Of a DNA stretch of 64,000 nucleotides, positions 53,501-64,000 are shown piece after piece. The stretch covers positions 6,768,501-6,832,500 of the forward strand of contig NC_081818.1 of the NCBI RefSeq assembly GCF_030704535.1, in the 5' to 3' direction. The position numbers and the translations under genes were made by a program. Numbering within the stretch: the stretch's first letter is position 1; each line of letters opens with the position of its first letter. The notes below the pieces were generated by a model. That model had not been told where the DNA came from. It did not search any database and saw only the letters and a program-made list of their open reading frames with translations. This stretch comes from Vitis vinifera (taxonomy: Eukaryota; Streptophyta; Magnoliopsida; Vitales; Vitaceae).

Positions 53501-56500
53501 GCAACTCACCAAAAGAGGGCAGCATCTGATCCACGAAAAATTTTCCACTACTAGAATCTGACTTTATGGAAGTTTTCCTCATTCGAAAAGGGGAATCCCT
53601 GAGCTCCACAACAATCCTTTTGAACATCTTGAGGATTTCAACAGCTCTAGATTTAGAAAGAGAGTTCAAAATGAATGAATAAAGGACAGGATAAAGTGCA
53701 TTGTAAACTCTTGTCACATGCTCATCAATGCACATACGAACTGGGCAAGAAGAACTACTCAAAGAGGAATTGTCATCAGAACCAAATTCTGATCTTGAAA
53801 TCCTCCACTCTTTGTCCCCACTCTGTCTTCCAGGTAACAAGGTTGAAGCATAATCTTTAGAATGGTACTCTCTCTCAATTGCTTCCATTTCATTCCTATC
53901 ACGCTCCTCAAGTGTAGAAAGCACTTGAGATGTAAAACCTTTTCTACAGTCCTTTGTTATAATAGCAAGAACAGCAGAGAGTTCAGCCTCTGTAGTAATA
54001 TTTCGCCTGGACAAAACCTGTAACATGAAAATATTCGTGCCCCATCAAAAACTGAACAAAACAGCAAGCATGCACGTATGCGAAGGGCAGAATAAATAAT
54101 TGCCCTTTACTGAAAAACTGATGATGAATGAATGTTACAATAATCTTATTACCTCATGCCACTTTCTTGTGTAGCGTTTAGTGACATCATAAACTCCATC
54201 TTTTGCGATAGCAATTATATAATTCAATTTCTTGTTCCAGCTTTAAGAAAAAGTATGAGGTTAAACATTTAATACTGAGAAAGTTCAGAGCTAAAAGATT
54301 TGTCCAAGATTAAGAAAAACAATGAAGAGATAATTCAAGAAATATATCCATATCTGTGACAGAGAAGTACCCCTTTTCATATAACAATGGATTGTCAAAT
54401 ATTGCTTCACAAGGATCAAGATGCATCCATCTGTAAAATGATAAAAGCTCAACACATTTTTTACTATGTAGTTTACATCGGCCAAAGAATCACAAGAATT
54501 ATAGCATGGTTCAACATAAATAAATAAATAAATAAAGATCTCCATCAGGAAATGAAGTTTACCTTCCAAAACAATGTGAGAAGCATTCCGTCCAAACGTG
54601 ATCTGTGAAATCCAGAATCTGGAATTGAAACACAAGAAAGGAAGCAGAGATATGACTTCCCTTGAACTTCAGGTTATTAAAATTCCCTTTATATTTCTTT
54701 CTATTGTATATGACTAGAAGTCCCATTAAAATTCCCTTTCCATTGGTCGATACAATAGAAAGAAATATAAATGCAAAAAGCTAGAATTTCTACATTAAAG
54801 TTGACATTCCTACACGTATATTTAATTTTAGCTCACATCTTTCTTGCAATTAATCAATTTTTAACAATATATCCCAGAACTATCATATAAAACTAGAAAT
54901 ATGAATTTCCAAAATTGAGAAGGCATTATGAAACATGCCAATTCGCCACCGCTGGGGAAATTTCAGTGATTAGAATTAATGAGTACTCACATTATAGAAA
55001 CTTGTCACGGTGAAAACCAAACATGATGCCATGGTCTTTAAATTCTAGTAGATAAAATTTATAAAATTCAAATAGAAAAACTAATATGCCTTTAGATTTA
55101 TATTAATCATGTTTATCATACAGAAAAACTATTAACCTCCTTTTGATAAATTGTCATGAATGTTACAAATATATCAATGAAACTTTATTTAGGATCAAAT
55201 TCTTAATATGTATGCATCAAAACCAATGGAATTTTTTATCCATGGAGAAGGTTTTGTTGGAGAGAGCATGATATGTATTGTGGAACCAAATCCTACAAGC
55301 TTAAGCTTTTAGGAAAATTGGTTGTTCAATATTGTAGTAGAGCTGCATTTGGCGGGAGGTCAAGTGTTTGAATCTTATCACTATATGTTTATTTCCCTGA
55401 TTTATAAAGCCCAAGTGTATGCTAAAAAATGGAGGCTACATTTGAGGGAGGTTGTTGGAAAGCAAGCTATATAATGTGGACTGAAATCCTACAAGCTTAA
55501 GCTTTTAGAGAATTGGTTGTTCAACAGGTTTTTTTATGGTTGAAATGCCTAACAAATTGTGTTACAGAGGCTAGGGTACGCATCTCAGGTGCTAGCTTGT
55601 CTAACTCTCAGATTTATGTCAGATTTGTTTAATCCCCACATCTTAGGACATGGGAATATGGATAAATAATCTAATTGCCCTTTCTACTCATTCTATTCAT
55701 CAAAGAAAATTAAATATGTACAACTAAGATAAACTATCCAAACAAATCTGAAGTTACTTATAATAAAATATGAAGTCATTCATTATTGTCCTTGTTAGAC
55801 AATACCAATGAGTACAAATATGATCAATAAGCATGTTGCACACATGCCTTACCCGAACCCTTCCTGATGTCATGTCCAACATGGATACTTCACATATTGT
55901 GAAGTTTCCATGTAATTTAGCTGACAAATACAACAAAAGGAAACACCATATTTACATATTATTTCAATGTAACAGCTTTCAAAAGTCAGTTTGTTGGAAG
56001 ATTTGACAAATTATGTCTAGAATTGAATGACTATAACTTGTTTGTAAATATTGTAATTGATTTGTATGGTTGTATATTTTTTATTACTTTCCTTATTTCT
56101 TCGCTAAAAATCTGCCTAGGATCCCTGATTTAGTCCTAAATTAGCTATAGCCTCGTTTCTATATAAGTTGTACACATCCTTTTTGAGAATCAAGAGCGAG
56201 AATTTATCCATTCCTTCAAGGTAGAGCAGGTAACAATTATGCAATCTGTATCATCTTCTTCTAGGCCTTCATTGCCATTTTTTCTTTGGCCCTTTTGGCC
56301 AACTGTTGTGCTTAGCCTTCATTGCTGAGCCTTATATCAGCCCCGTTTTCATCCAGTTTAAATCTGTCATCTCCTCTTCTTATATCTTAGAAATTCCCAA
56401 GAATGTCAGAAATCTCCGAAACCATATGTTAAAACTTCTTGGAAAGCCCCAATATGGGATCAAAGGAACCAGTACAAGAGGAGGAAATCAAGAAACTAAA

Positions 56501-59500
56501 ATGGATGTGAATACGATTGTCAAATATTGATATGGAAATTCATGTGAAATGCTTGTGTTGAACAAAATAGATTGAATGTGGATTATCTTGTAAATAAAAT
56601 GTGATACTTGTGATGTAGCATCCTATTTAGTGTACTAAAGCATGGTGCACACCTGCACATAAAAGTAGGAATACATATATTTTGTCATCATAATGAACAA
56701 GGAAAAACATGATACAATTGCTAGATTGTTTTCTTGGAGCCTAGCTTTAAAATGCACAAGGCATAACACAAGGCGCACGCTGAAGCAAAGTGAAACACAA
56801 CTTAGGATGCATATCAATTTTATACAATATGATCAAAATCCTATCCAAGCAACAAAAAGTTTAAGAGCCCAAATATTTAAAAAAAAACATTCAATAAAAA
56901 AGTAATGAAATTATATAAATTTCAATATATAGTTAGAAAATTTTAAAATAAATGTATTGAAAAAGAAAAATAAAGTAGACAAGGCATGCTTCTCCAACAA
57001 GGCACACAACTTGTCAAGCAAGGCACTATAACAAGGAAGTGGTTGAGCCTTGGGCCTAGGCATGCTGTAAGCACGCCTTTAACAACTATGTCTTAGAGAT
57101 TGTTGCATTCTCTTGGATTTGTGGTTGGTATAAGAGATAATACTCCCCAAGTTGATATGTTGATTTTATTTTAGATGGTAATTTCCATATATTATTTATA
57201 TGCAGGACCATTGATTCTTGGGTGAAAATCCCTAAATCCCTTCGGGAAGACACTTTGATGTGAGTGTGAAAATGGTTTTGCCCCTAGATTATAGTCTCTA
57301 AACGTAAGAGGTTGGTCTTGCTCTTGGGTTATGAGTTCTAAAAGATATGATATAGGTCCAGTCCTTGAGTTATAAGTCCCAAGATACACAGGGTATGGTC
57401 TTAGGTTGGAATCCTAAAAATATAATTCATTGATATGGGGGTCACCTCTTATATGGCCTTCCATCGAGTACTTGTTAAGATTGGTCATCCCCGAATTGCC
57501 ATGTCCTAAAGGTGTGGGAGCTTTCATCTTTGGGTTGAAAGTTAAAAAAGATATGGATTATTCGCATGAGCTTCTACTAGTAGTGAGCAGTTTATGGGAG
57601 GTAACACACATGAAACACAATATGCATGAACATTGTTGAGTTATATTATTCATTTTTACATGAATTGGAGAGCATGATGTGCATGGATATTGTTGATTTG
57701 TATTATTTATTGTTACATGTATGATACTTATTGATTGGTACACTATCATTTTGTTGTGTGAATCATAAGAATATAAATCCTTTTCACTCTCCCATAGTTA
57801 AATGTTTTGTAATTATTGCTAAGAAGAGGTGGGAACTAAAAAGATCGACACATCCTATGTTGCAAAGCTTTCCTCTGAACAATAATATCAAAATTTTAAA
57901 TGGACATAGGAAATTATACACTTGCCTTCCTTTGAGTCCATCTTGGGTTTCAAAAGTGTGATTTAAATCCCTATCATTTTGGATTAAGTCATGAATTCAA
58001 AAGTAAGGTGTAATAATTCAATTATTAAACCATTTCTTGGAAAAAGAAAAAAGAAAAAAGAAGACTAGACTCTTTTGGAGCATTATGCCTCAAGAGGTTC
58101 AAACTTGAATATTAAATTCTCCAACACCAGTATAAAAGCCAAGTAAAAAACAACAAATAATTTTCACAGGATTACTAACCAGGCGAGATTCATAACCAAA
58201 AGCTCGACAATAGAGTGTAAAGCAATTTGCCCACTCCCCACAGCGCCCCTTTCTTGTTTCCACAAGCTGCACAGAAAAGGATATGGGGAAGTATATGAAA
58301 TAAAAACTTCTTAATCAGATAATGAAACTTCAATACCTTTAATGGATCATTGTAGCGTGGGAACCGAGTGATTGTTGAGCAGGAGTTGCACCTGATGTTA
58401 AAAAAGTGAATTAATCTAGTAAGAGCAATGAAAGAGAAAACAAGAACATCACATGCAAACAGAGGAAACACTAAGTGCAGATTATTTTTAACAAATTGTC
58501 TGTGAATCAACTAAGGATGCAAGTATTTTTGGACTCAACCAAAACTATAACCTTATTTGTCAATCTTTATAAATTTCAAAATCTGGATCACCCACATTTA
58601 AAAATACTTGTCACAACATTTCAAGATGTAAACCGCTAAGCAAACAGCTTAAGGAATTAAAAATTAGAACAGGATGAAGGTTCATAAAAAGGTTCTCTAA
58701 TTTTCAAACTTTAGGTGAATATTAAATCATATTTATTGGTCAAAAAATGAATAACAAAATTTAAAAAATTTTGAGAATGAAGTCTAACATTATAAAAATT
58801 CACAAATTTTAATTCAATTAAAAATAAATCTTGAATTATTCAAAATAAATGCAAATTGAATGGATAATAATTTTTTGAATAAATAATGTAATAATAAATT
58901 TCATAAATAGTAACATGAATAAGAAAAACAGAAATCATGTTTAGAAAGGTAAAAGGGACAAAAGAAGAAAAAAAAAAATTAAAAAGGGATGCATTTAGTA
59001 ATATGGATGGATTTGTAAAGTAGGTGAGAAGGACGCTTTTGGTGTAAAGAGTAAGTCAATCATTTTTTAAATAGGATAAATAGCAAGCAAGGGTGAGAAG
59101 TGGGAGTTGTATTTGTTCAATATTTTCAAAAAAGGGCCTGAAAGCATAATTTTCCCAAATAAAAATCTAGCCACTGAAAAGTCCATCCAGAACTTTAATT
59201 TAGAGAAAGTTAAAGCTGTAACTTCTTTTTCTGTGACAATTACCACCATACAAGTGACATAGGAAAATAGGATAAATGTATCAATAAAAGTGCCTAAAAA
59301 CAAGGGGTGGGTGCAACCCATGTACACCTGATGTATACAAGCAAAAAGGAGAGGGGAACCAATCAACTAATTCTTTCACCTAGCTAGCCAACAACCATAC
59401 CACTAACAAAACCCAAAAAGGAAAAATTAGCTACATCAATCCCTCACCTGACCACAATAACAAGATCTTTAAAAACACATCTTCTACCACCAAGCTGGAC

Positions 59501-61053
59501 CACTCCACAATTTCAGAGGTTCTACCATTGTGATCTTTCCAAATGACCTAGAAAAGATACCAAGTAATTGACCTCAAAACCACCTTGAACCTGATTTCCA
59601 CAAAAGCAACTTGCCAGCTAAGCAGATAGCTCTAACTAAGTGGGGGAAATCTCAAGAAACACCAAACATAGAGAATACAAGGGACCATAACCCAAAAGTC
59701 CAGTTACAGTGCATGAGGATGTGTTATGAAACCTTGCATTTGAAGTTCAATGGAACCTTTCTAGGTAGAAAAATATTACTGAACAAAGATAAAGAGAAGA
59801 ATGAGAAGAAGGAAACAGAAAAAAATGAGAGCCTAACAACAAAAACTGAGACTACAATCATGGGGATAAAAATTCCCCATAACAGACTCAAGGATGTGGC
59901 TCTTGCAAAAAAATTTAAAGGGACTTTTGATACAAGGAAATTTCAAGGGGAATGGGCTGCTAAAAATGTCTTTATGGTCAAATTCTCTACAATTTGGAAG
60001 TTTCTTTTAGCACTGCAAATTAACATCCAAATAATATTCAGTCAAGTTAGGCTAGAAGAAAATGGATGCACAAATATGATTTCTGCTCAAATATCACATG
60101 TTATTTACTAGAAACATGTACTTGATATTTGTTGCATGTACGAACAAACTTTAAGGTTTTTATGAAGAATTCAAATTCTAGAGAGTTTGAATCCCTGGAA
60201 GTGCAATTATCGGGATTGAAATATCAGCAAATAAACAGGGCCCTCAACCAACGCAATTGATGCTGAATTCCAAAAAAGAGTTTTCTCCAACACAATGCAA
60301 TTCCTAAGGGAATTATCATTATTATTGGATTCTAGCTAGAGACATCTGGGCATGAAAAGAAAATCTAAGAAGTACCACTGGATAAACATTCAAAAGAGAC
60401 ATTTGAGCCTAGGGAAGTGTAGCCCTGTAAAATTCTAAAATCACTGCAATGACAGTATATGGGAAGCAGAATAAATTTCAATGAAGAAACTTCTGAAAAT
60501 TACACCATCTTACACATTAACCTAAAAAGATAAGTTAATTAATGCCATTCATATACTTGTTCTTGGAGCTGCCAGGAGATTTCAAAACAGATGTTGAGCA
60601 AGAGAAATCTTTAAAATTGTTCATGTGTCAACAAATAGTTAAGTGATAGATGTGTCTTTGTTCCTACGAGAATCATCCTGATGAATTTAATCGAAAAAAG
60701 GAACCAAAAGTGCTAAGTTTTTTTATCACACCTAATTCCACAATGCATGCCATAATGGAAGCTCAACAGCCAAATATTGGTAAAATTTTTGGTGTATGCT
60801 TAGAGAAGGGAGGGGATAGGACCATAGAAATCAAAAGTAAACAAGGAATCCCAGAGAAACCATAAGATAGCTGAAATTAAAAGAGAAAACATTGACACAA
60901 GAGGACAACTTAAGAATGGAAACATTCTCACTGCCATACCGATAAAGTTCAACTCGAGAACCTCCAAAAAGAGCTTCTGAAGGAAGTGGGCTACCCATGC
61001 CATAACTTATGGTTTGGTTGCCGCAACTATCACAAGGAGGTGCATCGACCCAC
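44588..61053 (-). CDS. PNG1: Peptide:N-glycanase (PNGase), 3' eleven exons; N-terminus outside the window
   Basis: The enzyme removes N-glycans from misfolded glycoproteins in the cytosol. Exons on the minus strand: 61053-60940, 58391-58337, 58266-58180, 54618-54563, 54430-54371, 54240-54153, 54017-53256, 53135-53075, 48340-48241, 44889-44755 and 44672-44588. They join in phase into about 533 codons. The transglutaminase-type core is clear: zinc-binding CDSCG and RCNSC pairs, catalytic Cys in [11 protein letters not shown], His in [10 protein letters not shown], and Asp in WMHLDPCE. The plant-specific C-terminus follows, with [16 protein letters not shown] and [14 protein letters not shown]. 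Arabidopsis PNG1 (AT5G49570) is about 720 aa, so roughly the first 190 residues should lie to the right of 64000. Introns are swollen by LINEs and TRIMs, the longest being 4.7 kb. No exon is broken. Confidence 0.95.
45160..45640. repeat. Dispersed repeat, copy 1 (PNG1 intron)
   Basis: The block ends in GCCTTTAACAACTATGG after a GGCCTAGG-rich stretch. It contains GTGCACATCAATTTATAAAA, matching the copy at 56690-57090. The terminal phrase is common in many plant genomes, usually next to GCGCCTTAGGC-type sequence. No coding capacity is visible. Confidence 0.5.
46041..46262 (-). pseudogene. Unidentified coding-like fragment in PNG1 intron
   Basis: A 73-codon minus-strand frame has protein-like composition: [17 protein letters not shown], then [17 protein letters not shown], then a DEDEDE acidic stretch. 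It ends in TAG. I do not recognise the family. It lies between two PNG1 exons and does not fit PNG1. A captured gene fragment or processed pseudogene piece is the likeliest reading. Confidence 0.35.
46583..46748. mobile_element. Harbinger-like MITE candidate
   Basis: The left end ATGCGTTTGG and the right end, reverse complemented, GGATGCGTTTAG form short inverted termini about 165 bases apart. The interior has the GAGAATGAGAATAGGAAT composition common in plant PIF/Harbinger MITEs. A TAA lies at the left edge. It is short and decayed, so the class is tentative. Confidence 0.45.
47190..47420. repeat. Degenerate two-copy tandem repeat
   Basis: TGTTTCCTTGTTTACTTTCCATGTATAA (positions about 47219-47246; abridged here as a key phrase TTCCTTGTTTA) recurs near 47337 with the same following order (GTTTGCCC, then a TTGGAT or TTGTCT phrase). 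The period is about 117 bases. The overlapping reading frames here arise from this repeat. Confidence 0.45.
48520..48570. repeat. (CA)n microsatellite followed by TTATTG/TTG runs
   Basis: A run of ACACAC is followed by ATTATTATTGTTGTTGTTG. It borders the 3' end of the antisense LINE that begins here, so the simple repeat may derive from the LINE tail. Confidence 0.75.
48560..50000 (-). mobile_element. LINE fragment (reverse transcriptase C-terminus and zinc region), sense with PNG1
   Basis: On the minus strand, three consecutive pieces are visible: reverse transcriptase C-terminus ([15 protein letters not shown] near 49870, [15 protein letters not shown] near 49660), then [16 protein letters not shown] (49626-49348), then [18 protein letters not shown] with [19 protein letters not shown] (49233-48949) and a degenerate tail. 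Frame breaks separate them. It is a different subfamily from the LINE at 50851-52699. Confidence 0.8.
50051..50073 (+). repeat. 23-base guanine homopolymer
   Basis: Twenty-three consecutive G residues occur, framed by GGTTTGGGTT and TGTGGTTGGG. The tract lies in a PNG1 intron, where the transcript strand would carry poly(C). Assembly or sequencing length error is likely for such a tract. Confidence 0.9.
50617..50791 (+). mobile_element. TRIM-like element adjoining the LINE target
   Basis: The sequence AACAACTTAA, then TCAAATTGGTAGCT(T)AACA, occurs twice (about 50650-50705 and 50737-50791). Between them is TGGCATCAAAGCC (50706-50718), a primer-binding-site-like string. The second copy opens TGTTGG. 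It resembles the TRIM at 55255-55526 in its repeat ends. Confidence 0.55.
50851..52699 (+). mobile_element. 5'-truncated LINE (antisense to PNG1) inside a 49-bp direct repeat
   Basis: From about 51009 the plus strand encodes LINE reverse transcriptase C-terminus and downstream domain: [26 protein letters not shown] (51275-51631), then a zinc knuckle [18 protein letters not shown] (about 52139-52195), then a 3' tail and A run near 52681. Stops and frameshifts occur but long open stretches remain. The flanks share a 49-base string starting AAAGCTCCTGAGATTCTACC at 50802-50850 and 52700-52748, with three mismatches. The segment 50851-51008 is not recognised LINE coding sequence. Confidence 0.85.
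55255..55526 (+). mobile_element. TRIM element with 5-bp target-site duplication
   Basis: Terminal repeats 55255-55331 and 55453-55526 both contain AATCCTACAAGCTTAAGC and TTGGTTGTTCAA. Both open with TGTTGG; the second ends in CA. After the first repeat, TTGTAGTAGAGCT resembles a degraded primer-binding site, followed by TTTGGCGGGAGGTCAAG. GGTTT flanks the whole element (55250-55254 and 55527-55531). The element is 272 bases and non-coding. Confidence 0.85.
56690..57090. repeat. Dispersed repeat, copy 2 (PNG1 intron)
   Basis: It contains GATGCATATCAATTTTATACA and ends in GCCTTTAACAACTATG after GGGCCTAGGC. The matching copy is at 45160-45640. Both lie in introns of the same gene in the same orientation. 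Confidence 0.5.
57190..57720. repeat. Two small tandem repeats in PNG1 intron
   Basis: At about 57300-57385, a unit like GGTCTTGCTCTTGGGTTATGA, ending in CTAAAAGATA, is repeated with a period near 50 bases. At 57610-57725, a 60-base unit with ATGCATG...ATTGTTGAG...TTTACATG is repeated twice. Reading frames over them show matching peptide repeats, which is a by-product of the DNA repeat. Confidence 0.5.
57962..60939. other. PNG1 introns with AT-rich sequence and an antisense-strand LINE remnant
   Basis: Apart from the exons at 58180-58266 and 58337-58391, the stretch is non-coding. A minus-strand LINE remnant spans about 59270-59780, with a zinc-region piece that reads [14 protein letters not shown] and a stretch like [13 protein letters not shown]. 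The 166-codon frame at 59611-60111 starts antisense to that LINE. The rest shows nothing recognisable. Confidence 0.5.
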
Positions 61054-61879
61054 CTACAATATCACAAGATGAATAGACATACCCATGATATTCAGTCTAT
61101 CAGCAATTAATGGTAAAATGGAGCACAAATTCTTTTACAACAAAATGCATTGAAACTCTGTGCAACAATAGATACAAGTTCAACCCAAGGAAAAGTTATT
61201 TGGAATAAAATGTGATAATACATAGTATGTTCTATATTGTTCTTGAAGACAATTATAAGCGTATCATTCAAATTCTTAATCAATTTCCTAGTGGGCATTC
61301 AAGTCTAGACAACCAAAACTTAGTTTTCTACTCCCTGAACCTCTCTAAGTTTTCATGTTATTTCTATAATGACTGAAGCTTTACCCAACATCACTGTCAT
61401 ATGGATCAAAATATTTTTGGGTTCAAACTTCCAAGAATTGATTCCATTTCTGAACTGACCAAAGTTTAAAGGAAACTTAAATTTCAACTTAACCATTTCA
61501 AGGGGTCATTTGTCAATATTTTACTAAATCATTCCAATAGAAATCACCTAAAACTAAAAACATCCCTAACACAACCCCTTCTTGGGAAGCTAATTTATGT
61601 AGAATGCTCACAAGCATATCTGCAAAAATGACCACTAAAAACTTCATAAATGGGGGGTGTTCTAGAGGAACAAAAACCAATAACTTAAAATAAATAAACA
61701 TTTCTGTCACCTTTGGAAAGGTTTTTCAAGAATGTCACCATTTGTACAAGTATGCATGTAGACATGATAAGAACAAGGCGACTGAGTGAGATGTAAAAGA
61801 AAAAACATTAAAATAGAGGATTGGGTACACCTAGTATCTTCAATTTACACATGAATATTAAATTATAAAAAAAGTAAAG

Positions 61880-64000
61880 AAACACTCAATGATGAAAACA
61901 CAATTCTAGTGAATAGGGCTGCTAAAGATTGGATTAAAGCGTCTAAAGGCTTAAGACAAGGCAACCCTCTCTCCCCCTTTCGCTTCATTATTGTTGTGGA
62001 TGTTTTGAGTATGATGGTTGTAAGAGCTGAAGATAGAGGCTCTTTAGAAGGCTTTTTGGTAGGGAAGGATAGATAAGGGTTTCCCTCTTTCAATTTGCAG
62101 ATGATACAATTTTTTTTTTCAAGTGCTAGCCATGAGGAGTGGCAGAACAGTAAGTTCAGCTTAATGGTTTTTGGTTGCATGTCATGCTTAAAGATCAATC
62201 TAGGAAAAAACTCCTTAGCAGGTATTAATGGAAGTGAGAACTCTGTTCAATAATTAGCTTCATTGTTGGATTGTAGTGTCTTTGCTTAGCCCCTACCTTT
62301 TTAGGTCTCCTTGTAGGTGGAAATTTTGGAGCCGCTTCTTCCTGAGATCTAGTGTTAGATAGGATCTCTTGTCATTTGGATGGTTGAAAGAAAGTGTTTT
62401 TATCTTTGGGAGGTAGAATAACCCTTTTGCAACCCTATTTATCTCTTATCCCACTTATTCCCTTTCGATCTTTTAGATCCCAACTAAAATGGCCTATAGG
62501 ATTGAGAAATTACAAAGAGACTTCCTTCAGTCAAGGTTTAGGGAAAGTAAAAGACATCGCCTTGTTGAGTGCGATCTCATGTGTAAACCCAAGAGGAATA
62601 GAGGATTGGGTTTAGGAAGATGTGAAGAAATCATAGTATTTTTTCTCCTTATGAAGTGTTACAACCCTAGGCAATATATAATACATTTAGTAGTTTATAG
62701 GTGCACGATTTTAGGCTAGAAAATAAGAGCAGATTCTACCCTATCTAGAATATTAAATCCCTATAATTCAGGGACTGATTCTATCCTAATTTGAATCCCT
62801 AAAAATTAGGGATTACTTCACCATTGAAATAGCCTAATCTAGGTTAACAATATATACAATTGCACACAATCTACTATCATGTGAAATAAGGTTTTCTCAC
62901 AGGAGAATCTCTTGGAGGAATAAAAGCTCTTCTTGGAAAGTGGTTATGGAGACTTCCTAGAGAGAGCAATGCTTTTTGGCATAGGGTCATCCTAAGAATT
63001 TGTGGTTTGCATGCCAATGATTGGGACACCAATACTATTGTTATGTGGTCACATAGTTGCCATTGGAAAGCCATTTCTTATGTTTCCAATGATCAAAATT
63101 TGCTCAATACTTGGTGAGAGATGAAAAAAAAAAACTCACCTATAAAAGGATACTTGGCTGGGCGAGAATCCTCTCACACTTCAATTTCCAAATCTGTTCC
63201 TAGTCATAAGGACAAGAAATATGCTTATCTTCTCTACCATAGATCAATCCTTTATCAATCCACCTTGGAATTTCAATTTTCGTCGAAAGCTTTTTGATTC
63301 GGAGAGTAAGGAACTAACTAACCTCCTCTCTTCTCTAGGTCATGTGTACATATCTTTTTCCTTCACAAATGAAAGGGTTTGTTCATTGACATCCTCAAGA
63401 CTTTTCACTGTCATCTTTTTTACAAAGCTCTCTCAATTGCTCCCCCTTCTCCTATCTTGACTTCTTTTGCTCTTGCTATGTTAATCCAAAACTCAAAAGC
63501 TTCACCAAAGGTTAAGGTCTTCACTTGACTTGTGGCTAATAAGAGGGTTAATGCTAATGACATGCTTCAATTGAGGAGGCCTTACAAAGCTCTCAATCTA
63601 AATCATTGTATTATGTGTACGAAGAGGAGTGAATTGGTCGATCATCTCTTTCTTGATGTACCACTGCAACAATTCTTCAGTAAAGATTGTTTTGTTTAAC
63701 CAATCTTGAATGGTTCCCCTCAAGAGGCATAGTAGAAATGATGGGAATCTCTTTTAAGGGCTTTAGAAGTCTTCCAAAAGGGAAGATTCTTTGGAAGGGA
63801 TTATTTTATCCTTGATATGGTTTATCTGGTTAGAGAGGAACACAAGGATTTTCGAGGATAGATGAAGATTTATGGATGCCATTTAGGACTTGATTTACTT
63901 TACTATTCCCTTTAAGCCTTAGTCACTAAGCCTTTTACAAATATTCCTTCGCTTCTTTTAATGTTGGACTAGAAGAGTGTTTGTTTCTCAAATAGGTTTA
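61880..64000 (+). mobile_element. LINE reverse transcriptase to 3' domain, split by a solo LTR, running off the window
   Basis: The plus strand carries GLRQGNPLSPFRFIIVVDVL (about 61950-62010; frame broken at points), the FADDT catalytic box at 62094-62108, MAYRIEKLQRDFLQSRF (62489 on), and after the solo [21 protein letters not shown] (62930 on) and WDTNTIVMWSHSCHWKAI. Further 3' domain pieces follow to the window end. Stops and frameshifts show it is inactive. It belongs to the same family as 50851-52699 but includes more of the reverse transcriptase. Confidence 0.85.
62658..62900 (+). mobile_element. Solo LTR (copia-like) inserted in the LINE
   Basis: The insert starts TGTTACAACCC and ends GGTTTTCTCACA, with AATATATACAA as a possible TATA region and paired TAAATCCCTATAATTCAGGG and AATCCCTAAAAATTAGGGAT phrases inside. 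The composition matches copia-type LTRs of woody dicots as I remember them. It separates LINE coding pieces at about 62657 and 62901. No internal domain is present. A five-base duplication could not be fixed with certainty. Confidence 0.6.

Noticed and set aside
59611..60111. 166-codon frame in a PNG1 intron
   Set aside because: Its first third is antisense to a LINE zinc region; the rest is low-complexity Lys/Glu with no homology I know.

Overview
The window is nuclear DNA of a dicot plant. It is AT-rich, with intron-split genes separated and invaded by non-LTR retrotransposon (LINE) debris, miniature LTR elements and MITE-like inserts. The protein sequences and the LINE families look most like grapevine (Vitis) or a close relative; that is inference from memory, not a search.

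Six protein genes can be supported. (1) A NIMA-related kinase of the plant NEK1/2/3 type, + strand, CDS 6471-13172, 14 coding exons, 622 aa. (2) An IQ67-domain (IQD) calmodulin-binding protein, - strand, 14310-16011, 3 exons, about 387 aa. (3) A small secreted, probably GPI-anchored EGF-like protein, + strand, 22534-24202, 6 exons, 206 aa. (4) A plastid ribose-5-phosphate isomerase, - strand, 29141-29992, intronless, 283 aa. (5) A PITH-domain protein, + strand, 34014-43141, 8 exons, 176 aa. (6) A peptide:N-glycanase (PNG1), - strand, 44588-61053, 11 exons seen, with the N-terminus beyond the right edge. For all multi-exon models the joined exons keep frame throughout and the splice phases agree.

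Layout: 1-5300 is AT-rich spacer with MITE-like repeats. 5300-16150 holds the kinase and the convergent IQD gene. 16150-22530 is spacer with repeats. 22534-24202 is the EGF gene. 24700-27800 holds LINE fragments. 29141-29992 is the isomerase. 30300-33800 is spacer dominated by a tandem array with internal dyads. 34014-43141 is the PITH gene, whose introns 3 and 7 are packed with LINE and TRIM sequence. 44588-64000 is PNG1, also expanded by transposons; the last 2 kb is a LINE split by a solo LTR.

The genes do not form one pathway. The set NEK, ribose-5-phosphate isomerase and PITH recalls Arabidopsis AT3G04810, AT3G04790 and AT3G04780, so part of the window looks like an ancestral eudicot block. 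The main unusual points are gene-structural: a GC-AG intron and a duplicated splice acceptor in the PITH gene, a 49-bp direct repeat around a LINE, a hairpin-bearing tandem array, and several insertions datable by intact target-site duplications. I saw no new multi-gene system.
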